Source: Cellvibrionaceae bacterium (GTDB taxonomy: Bacteria > Pseudomonadota > Gammaproteobacteria > Pseudomonadales > Cellvibrionaceae). From it: DNA of 13,847 bases. The position numbers were made by a program, and so were the translations under genes. Within the stretch, counting starts at the first letter, position 1; each line of letters starts with the position of its first letter. The notes beneath the pieces are model-generated. The model was not told the DNA's origin. It made no database searches and saw nothing but the letters and a program-made list of their open reading frames with translations. Below are positions 5,630 through 13,847 of the stretch, one piece after another. Where the stretch lies: positions 1 through 13,847 of the forward strand of contig JALUYN010000283.1 in the NCBI GenBank assembly GCA_027012915.1, written 5' to 3'.

Positions 5630-7596
5630 TATCGAGGGCCCCGAATAAGATCGACAGGCAAGATATCGCCAGCCGGCGCGAAGCCGAAGATTTGGGCGTA
5701 GAAGCTCAGTTCCGCTTCGAGACAGCGCTGTATGTTCTGAGCTTGTCGAAAGCCGTGCCCCTCGCCAGCAAAAGGTACGTAGGCCACGGGGATCTCTTTG
5801 TCGCGCAACAGTTCTACCATAGCCTCTGCCTGATTTGGGGGTACCACCTTGTCATCCAATCCCTGGAAGAAGATAACAGGGCAATTTAGCCCATCCGGGC
5901 GATGAATGGGGGAGCGCTCTAGATAGATGTCTCGGCACTCGGGGTAGGGCCCAACAAGGGAGTCCAGGTAGCGGGCTTCAAATTTATGGGTGTCCAGAGC
6001 CAGAGTCTCCAGGTTGCCGATGCCGTAGAGACTCGCGCCAGCCTTGAAGCTGTCGGTAAATGTCAGGGCGGCCAGCACGGTGTATCCTCCGGCACTGCTG
6101 CCGCGAATGGCGGCCTTATCGGGATCAATAAGCCCCTGTGCTGCCAGGTGTTCAACTGCGGCGCACACATCTTCCACATCGCTGATGCCCCACAGTCCCT
6201 TGAGCTGCTCACGGTAATATCGGCCATAGCCAGTGCTGCCGCGGTAGTTAATATCCGCCACCGCAAAGCCTCGACTGGTCCAGTACTGTATCTTTAAATT
6301 TAGCCCTGTCTCAGTAGCTCCGGTGGGGCCGCCATGACAGAACACCAGCAGAGGCGGCTTGTCGCCGGCGGGACCGGTGTATTCTGGATTGGCCGGGGGG
6401 TAGAAAAAGCCATGAGCCTCGCGGTCTCTCGCTACACCTGTGCTGAAGGTAAAGGCTTGAGGGCTGCTGAGTTCGCCTTCTTCAAAGTGGTTGTCGCTGG
6501 AGAAGGTAACGGCTCTGCTGTCTTGCAGCTGACTGCCGTCGAAGGTCAGTTCCAGCAGGCGGCTGGCTTTCCCTGAATTGGCGGCAAACACTACGGCCTG
6601 GTTGTTCTGGTTAGTGCGCAGATTGCTGAGGTCTGTCCATTCGCTGGCTATGGGAGTGATGTTCAGCGTCAGCAGATGAATATGATACATCTGCCATTGG
6701 CCATTCTGACTGGCGACAGCAAGGATGTTGTCATCGTCCAAAAAACCATAGCACGACATGCCAAACACCCATTGTGGCGTGGCAAATTCGGCTTCGAGGC
6801 AAGTGATGCTGCGCGTGCGGTCTTTGTCATAACAGTACAAATTCCACCAGTCGTTGCGATCACAAACGTAATAAAGGGCACCATCGGGTCCCCACTGAGG
6901 TTGAAATACGGATTCTACGGTATCTCCTGCAATGCGCTTTGGGTGTACTGCATGTCCCAGATGATCCAGATCAGCTATCCAGCACTCAGTATGATCCCAG
7001 GGCATATTGGGATGATCCCAGCACAGCCAGCAGATTTTTTCGCCATCGGCTGACAGCGTGGGGTTTGAATAGAAGTCGTGGCCACTAAGCAGCGTCGATA
7101 CCTGGCCGGAATCCAAATCGATCGCGACCACGGATGTCTCCGGCTCCTGATCTTTGTTGGTGTGATCTTCACACACCCCAATCAGGCGATTGTGGCGCAA
7201 GTCCAGGCTCAAATCGGCAAATCGTCGTTGTGATTCTGGCGTGATTTGCTGCCCCGTGAGATCAATATGATCTTCGGTGGGTAATGCCATGCGATAGACA
7301 GCCTGATCAGAGGCATTGACAAAAAATACATGCCTGTCACTGAGGCAATAGCTGCCGCCGCCATACTCGTGAGCCCTGCTGAAAACACTGAAGGGTTTGT
7401 GAGTGATGTCCTGGGTGCGCCCATCGCGTTGCATTACCAGCACCGAACGGCCCTGTTCCTGAGGTCGGGACTCCAGCCAAAATATGCCCTGGGCGGTGAT
7501 TTTAGGCTCGCCGAGACGCACGCTTTTCTGAGTGAGTAGACTGCTGTGGATGGGGGAGGCCCAGCTGCCGTAGGGCGCCGGTGTTTTGTTTTTCAT
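5629..7596 (-). CDS. S9 family peptidase (prolyl oligopeptidase/acylaminoacyl-peptidase type)
   Basis: A 655-residue serine peptidase. An N-terminal beta-propeller (about 15-380) has repeated WxxDG/DLDSG-type blades. A C-terminal alpha/beta hydrolase domain spans about 405-645. The catalytic triad is visible: Ser501 in GSSAGG, Asp582 in GLDDKVVPPNQ and His614 in GEGHGF. The HGGP near 421-424 contributes to the oxyanion region. No signal peptide is visible, so it is probably cytoplasmic. The family removes acyl-amino acids or dipeptides from short peptides; the substrate here is unknown. I place the start at the ATG at 7596 because homology begins with APYGSW shortly after it and a promoter overlaps the upstream candidates (ATG 7635, TTG 7671). 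No clear Shine-Dalgarno precedes it. It is the first gene of an operon with greB and the GGDEF-EAL gene. Confidence 0.88.
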   Translation of the reverse strand: MKNKTPAPYGSWASPIHSSLLTQKSVRLGEPKITAQGIFWLESRPQEQGRSVLVMQRDGRTQDITHKPFSVFSRAHEYGGGSYCLSDRHVFFVNASDQAVYRMALPTEDHIDLTGQQITPESQRRFADLSLDLRHNRLIGVCEDHTNKDQEPETSVVAIDLDSGQVSTLLSGHDFYSNPTLSADGEKICWLCWDHPNMPWDHTECWIADLDHLGHAVHPKRIAGDTVESVFQPQWGPDGALYYVCDRNDWWNLYCYDKDRTRSITCLEAEFATPQWVFGMSCYGFLDDDNILAVASQNGQWQMYHIHLLTLNITPIASEWTDLSNLRTNQNNQAVVFAANSGKASRLLELTFDGSQLQDSRAVTFSSDNHFEEGELSSPQAFTFSTGVARDREAHGFFYPPANPEYTGPAGDKPPLLVFCHGGPTGATETGLNLKIQYWTSRGFAVADINYRGSTGYGRYYREQLKGLWGISDVEDVCAAVEHLAAQGLIDPDKAAIRGSSAGGYTVLAALTFTDSFKAGASLYGIGNLETLALDTHKFEARYLDSLVGPYPECRDIYLERSPIHRPDGLNCPVIFFQGLDDKVVPPNQAEAMVELLRDKEIPVAYVPFAGEGHGFRQAQNIQRCLEAELSFYAQIFGFAPAGDILPVDLIRGPR

Positions 7597-7633
7597 GGTT
7601 GCGATACTGTACTTATTGTTACTGTTTTCAAAC

Positions 7634-7662
7634 ATTGTAAAGCCAACCGAGGGTGTGGCCAA
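7634..7662 (-). promoter_or_regulatory. Probable promoter of the S9 peptidase-greB-GGDEF/EAL operon
   Basis: On the minus strand TTGGCC (7662-7657, 4 of 6) is separated by 17 bp from TACAAT (7639-7634, 5 of 6). The predicted start near 7627 gives a leader of about 30 nt before the ATG at 7596. It rules against starts at 7635 or 7671. Confidence 0.4.
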
Positions 7663-7724
7663 TATGACCAAGGGGCGGTGTGTTGAGAGGGCGTCTTCAT
7701 TTTAAGTATCGACAGGCCCCTAGC

Positions 7725-7752
7725 CTGACATAAGCTCTCTTAACAATATTGT
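7725..7752 (+). promoter_or_regulatory. Probable promoter of tilS
   Basis: CTGACA at 7725-7730 (5 of 6 to TTGACA) is followed after 16 bp by TATTGT at 7747-7752 (4 of 6). Transcription starting near 7759 would leave a leader of about 74 nt before the GTG at 7833. It would exclude the in-frame TTG at 7749 as a start. Confidence 0.35.
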
Positions 7753-7832
7753 ATTGGGTTGCACAGGATGGTGTCGTACCTGAAAATGTCCGCTTATTGA
7801 AGTTGCTTTCCCCGCTCCAGATAGAGGTCACT

Positions 7833-9167
7833 GTGTCTCACGCTTCCCTGAATCATTCCCTATTTCGCTTTCTAGCAGAGCACAGCACTGCTGCTCGCCT
7901 TGTTGTGGCGTACAGCGGGGGGCTTGATTCCACAGTGCTGCTGCATCTACTGACTCAGCTGCGAAATCAGAGCAGAGAGTCGCGCCCTATTCAGGCCATA
8001 CACATTAATCATGGATTGTCGTCGAACTCGGGTCGATGGCAGCAGCACTGCGAAGAAGTCTGCAGTGTTCTGGGAGTTCCATTGCAAGTTTGCCGTGTTT
8101 CAGTCTCCAATCAAGGCGGTGGGCTGGAAGCGGCAGCACGGGATCAGCGCTACAAGGCCTTTGAAGAAATGATGCAGCGGGGAGATGCTTTACTTCTGGC
8201 TCACCATCTCGATGATCAGGCCGAAACCCTGTTGTTGCGCCTGATGCGTGGTGCTGGCCCCAAGGGGTTGGCTGCTATGCCCGAAGTGAGAAGTTTGGGC
8301 AATGGCGTATTGCTGCGGCCGCTTTTGGATGTCAGTCGGCTGCAGCTGCATGACTGGGCCAACACCTTCGGTCTGAGCTGGGTCGATGATGAAAGCAATG
8401 AATCTCTGGATTTTGATCGAAACTATTTACGCCACTCGGTTCTGCCTTTGTTAGAGCAGCGCTGGCCCGGTTTTGCCGAGCGTTGGCAGCAAAGTGCGCG
8501 ACTCTGCGGTGAGGCAGATCAGCAGATTCAAGAGCAGGCGGAGTTGGATGTGGCGCTCGCGGCGCTGCGCCCGGAACGCTGGGGCTGGAGCCTGGATCTG
8601 GCCGCGCTGCAATCGCTGAGCGAGTTCCGCCGCGGCAATCTGATACGTGAGGTGGCTCGCCGACTGCAACTGCCGGCGCCGGATTCGGTGCACTTGCAGC
8701 AATTGGAAGCACAGCTGGTGGTGCCACGACCCGATGCCAAAGCGCAAGTGCGCTGGGGCGACATGAGTATCCGCCATTTTCAGGGGCGCCTCTACTGGCT
8801 GCCGGACACTGTCGCACTGACGCGGCCACCCGATACTAGTTGGGATTTGCAGTCGCCACTGCGTTGGCCTGGAGCTGAATTGCTGGCCTGGCAAGATGCT
8901 GGTGAAGGCCTGTGCTTGCCCTCGGGCAGCGAGGTTCAGGTGACTCTGCGTCAGCCCGGTGATCGCTGCCGACCCGCGGGCCGTGGGCACTCGCAAACGC
9001 TGAAAAAGCTGTTGCAGGAATATCGCCTGGAGCCCTGGCTGCGAGACCGAGTTCCGGTATTACGCCTTGGGGAGGAGATTGTAGCGGTAGGGGATCTGTG
9101 GGTGTGCCACGACTACTTTGGTCAATCACCGAATGCGGTGCGCCTGAGCTGGCAGCGTCCGCTGTAA
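7833..9167 (+). CDS. tilS: tRNA(Ile)-lysidine synthetase TilS
   Basis: A 444-residue enzyme, close to E. coli TilS (432). It uses ATP to attach lysine to C34 of the CAU-anticodon isoleucine tRNA, so that it reads AUA. The N-type ATP pyrophosphatase P-loop SGGLDST is at 28-34. The HINHGL segment is near 57-62, GGGLEAAARDQRY near 95-107 and HHLDDQAET at 124-132. The central helical substrate-binding domain follows from about 200. The C-terminal TilS domain begins near 365 with VTLRQPGDRCRP and includes TLKKLLQE. I choose the GTG at 7833, with GAGG at 7824-7827 and 5-nt spacing. The in-frame TTG at 7749 has no ribosome-binding site and its extra 28 residues look unrelated. It is first in the tilS-pyrG-kdsA-eno-ftsB block and divergent from the S9 peptidase. 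Confidence 0.92.
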   Translation: MSHASLNHSLFRFLAEHSTAARLVVAYSGGLDSTVLLHLLTQLRNQSRESRPIQAIHINHGLSSNSGRWQQHCEEVCSVLGVPLQVCRVSVSNQGGGLEAAARDQRYKAFEEMMQRGDALLLAHHLDDQAETLLLRLMRGAGPKGLAAMPEVRSLGNGVLLRPLLDVSRLQLHDWANTFGLSWVDDESNESLDFDRNYLRHSVLPLLEQRWPGFAERWQQSARLCGEADQQIQEQAELDVALAALRPERWGWSLDLAALQSLSEFRRGNLIREVARRLQLPAPDSVHLQQLEAQLVVPRPDAKAQVRWGDMSIRHFQGRLYWLPDTVALTRPPDTSWDLQSPLRWPGAELLAWQDAGEGLCLPSGSEVQVTLRQPGDRCRPAGRGHSQTLKKLLQEYRLEPWLRDRVPVLRLGEEIVAVGDLWVCHDYFGQSPNAVRLSWQRPL

Positions 9168-9227
9168 CCTTGTCCGATAGCACCCTAAACTTTTGGCGTA
9201 AATCCGGGAAAACTTGCCTTGGGACAA

Positions 9228-9256
9228 TTGAGGCAAAAAACGCTTTCCGGTAAACT
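9228..9256 (+). promoter_or_regulatory. Candidate promoter for pyrG with GC-rich discriminator
   Basis: TTGAGG (9228-9233) is followed after 17 bp by TAAACT (9251-9256), each 4 of 6 to consensus. The next bases, GGCGCCCC, form a GC-rich discriminator of the kind seen at growth-rate-controlled (ppGpp-sensitive) promoters. A second -10-like TATACT lies at 9331-9336 but lacks a properly spaced -35. The 195-bp tilS-pyrG gap shows no obvious plus-strand terminator, so read-through from tilS is also possible. Confidence 0.33.
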
Positions 9257-9317
9257 GGCGCCCCATCCCAAGGGTGGTCATCAATGCATGCGATTGCGTT
9301 GTTTTTCAACGAATTGA

Positions 9318-10985
<1,668 letters not shown>

Positions 10986-11012
10986 GAGCGACACGCCGTT
11001 CGCAATGGGCTT

Positions 11013-11079
11013 CGTCATTCCTGCGAACGCAGGAATCTCTTGATACAGACTGCGAGCTTCACGAGATCCCTGATTTTCG

Positions 11080-11090
<11 letters not shown>
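11013..11090. repeat. Palindromic repeat A between pyrG and kdsA (CGTCATTCC type)
   Basis: A 78-bp element whose outer arms, 11013-11025 and 11078-11090, are inverted repeats matching at 12 of 13 positions (CGTCATTCCTGCG). It also contains two local hairpins. ATTCCTGCG (11017-11025) pairs perfectly with 11028-11036 around AA. ATCCCTG (11066-11072) pairs with CAGGGAT (11080-11086) around a 7-nt loop. It can therefore fold as one large or two small stem-loops in RNA. Palindromes of the GTCATTCC...GGAATGAC kind are dispersed in many bacterial genomes. No transposase is nearby. There is no T-run, so it is not a classical terminator; processing or stabilisation of the transcript is possible. Confidence 0.8.
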
Positions 11091-12036
<946 letters not shown>

Positions 12037-12122
12037 CGTCATTGCGAGCACAGCGAAGCAATTTCCTCAATGAGCTACCAGGCTAGAAAGATTGCTTCAT
12101 CGCTTTGCTCTTTGCAATGACG
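12037..12122. repeat. Palindromic repeat B directly after the kdsA stop (CGTCATTGCGAGC type)
   Basis: An 86-bp long inverted repeat starting at the base after the kdsA TAA. Four perfect arm segments pair outside-in: CGTCATTGC (12037-12045) with 12114-12122, GAGC (12046-12049) with 12107-12110, AGCG (12052-12055) with 12101-12104, and AAGCAAT (12056-12062) with 12091-12097. That makes 24 paired bases with small bulges and a 28-nt loop. CATTGCGAGC...GCAATGAC palindromes are a familiar dispersed repeat type in many proteobacteria. No open reading frame or transposase lies inside. It could shape RNA processing between kdsA and eno. Confidence 0.8.
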
Positions 12123-12183
12123 GAAACTTGAATTCAATTCAAAACTTTAACAGCGCCTCTGCAGTACTCTTATCGGAGTCTAA

Positions 12184-13509
<1,326 letters not shown>

Positions 13510-13530
13510 TAGATCGTCCGGTTTACGCAG

Positions 13531-13565
13531 GGGGTCGGAGTAGGTAACCTACTCCGACCCCTTTT
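13531..13565 (+). terminator. Strong terminator-like hairpin between eno and ftsB
   Basis: GGGGTCGGAGTAGG (13531-13544) pairs perfectly with 13548-13561 around the 3-nt loop TAA, and TTTT follows at 13562-13565, then AGTTT. This has all the marks of a factor-independent terminator for eno. The stem is symmetrical, but the minus strand lacks a matching T-run. The GGGGTC...GACCCC form also resembles dispersed palindromes in some Gammaproteobacteria, so it may be a captured repeat. Confidence 0.8.
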
Positions 13566-13579
13566 AGTTTCTGGCCCCT

Positions 13580-13847
13580 ATGAAATACCTGATCGCGATT
13601 CTGACTCTGTTGCTGATTGGCCTCCAATACCGCCTGTGGGTGGGGGAGGGCAGTATGGCTGATGTGGTGCGTCTGGATCGTGAAATTCAAGCTCAAACTC
13701 TGGAAAACGATCGCCTCGCGCAACGCAATGAAATTCTGGCCGCTGAAGTCAGCGCTTTAAAGGCCGGTCCCGAGGCTGTTGAAGAAAGGGCTCGCGAAGA
13801 ACTGGGTATGATCAAGCGCGGCGAAACCTTCTATCTCGTGATCAAAG
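13580..13847 (+). CDS. ftsB: Cell division protein FtsB (3' end cut by the window edge)
   Basis: The first 89 residues of a small bitopic divisome protein. FtsB forms the FtsQ-FtsB-FtsL complex that licenses septal peptidoglycan synthesis. One membrane helix (about 3-18) starts three residues from the N-terminus. LQYRLWVGEGS (15-25) follows and matches the family's QYxLWxG pattern. A periplasmic heptad-rich coiled coil spans about 29-62. The conserved EAVEERAREELGMIKRGETF (65-84) then corresponds to the FtsQ/FtsL-interacting region. About 10-20 residues are probably missing. The ATG at 13580 has no convincing Shine-Dalgarno (CTGGCCCCT precedes it) and lies 14 nt after the terminator T-run. 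Its position after eno is the standard gammaproteobacterial order. Confidence 0.92.
   Translation, partial: MKYLIAILTLLLIGLQYRLWVGEGSMADVVRLDREIQAQTLENDRLAQRNEILAAEVSALKAGPEAVEERAREELGMIKRGETFYLVIK

Noticed and set aside
5735..5750. TTCTGAGCTTGTCGAA, resembling a dispersed intergenic repeat (TTCGACAAGCTCAG type)
   Set aside because: It lies in frame in the S9 peptidase and encodes FRQAQN, directly after the catalytic GEGHG, a normal family segment. The resemblance is probably chance.
7749..7832. N-terminal extension of tilS from a TTG at 7749
   Set aside because: There is no ribosome-binding site, the extension resembles no TilS N-terminus, and it overlaps the likely -10 box. The GTG at 7833 has GAGG at good spacing.
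8332..8996. Overlapping minus-strand frames of 165 and 181 codons inside tilS
   Set aside because: Two different frames are open in the same GC-rich segment, which reflects composition. The peptides are Arg/Pro/Ala-rich without domains, whereas tilS is intact.
9214..9236. TTGCCT...AGGCAA inverted repeat as a tilS terminator
   Set aside because: The stem is only 6 bp and is followed by As, not Ts, on the tilS strand; at best it would act weakly on the opposite strand.

Overview
The window is a stretch of gammaproteobacterial chromosome. It is mostly housekeeping, and I see no phage, plasmid, CRISPR or integrase genes. The evidence for the lineage is the block tilS-pyrG-kdsA-eno-ftsB, an order typical of Gammaproteobacteria such as Pseudomonas. 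An LPS gene (kdsA), greB and a GGDEF-EAL protein fit the same assignment. Moderate GC content and a BktB-type thiolase would suit a marine Cellvibrionales/Pseudomonadales-type organism, but that is inference.

Layout. (1) 1-3300 looks like an amino-acid or acyl-CoA catabolic locus. It holds a beta-ketothiolase (minus strand), an Lrp/AsnC regulator (minus strand) and, divergent from the regulator, an aromatic/aspartate-type aminotransferase (plus strand). The regulator and aminotransferase share a 146-bp divergent promoter region. (2) 3322-7596 is a tight three-gene minus-strand operon. Read in the direction of transcription it is an S9 prolyl-oligopeptidase-family peptidase, greB (GTG start overlapping the preceding TAG stop), and a membrane GGDEF-EAL protein (TTG start, 4 nt after greB). 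The operon converges on the aminotransferase with only 21 bp between stop codons. (3) 7833-13847 is the plus-strand block: tilS (tRNA-Ile lysidine), pyrG (CTP synthesis), kdsA (KDO for LPS), eno (glycolysis and RNA degradosome) and the start of ftsB (divisome), which the window edge cuts.

The unusual material lies between the genes of the plus-strand block. kdsA has a different palindromic repeat on each side, and both repeats end in CGTCAT...ATGACGGAA. The first is followed by a four-copy degenerate 20-bp tandem repeat that runs up to the kdsA ribosome-binding region. A perfect 14-bp-stem hairpin with a T-run separates eno from ftsB, just upstream of the ftsB start codon. These look like dispersed small repeats that now sit where they could act on transcription or mRNA within an operon.

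No gene-free stretch exceeds 300 bases. The longest, 7597-7832, holds the divergent promoters of the S9 peptidase and tilS. I found no convincing new multi-gene system; the repeats around kdsA and the eno/ftsB hairpin are the most promising leads.
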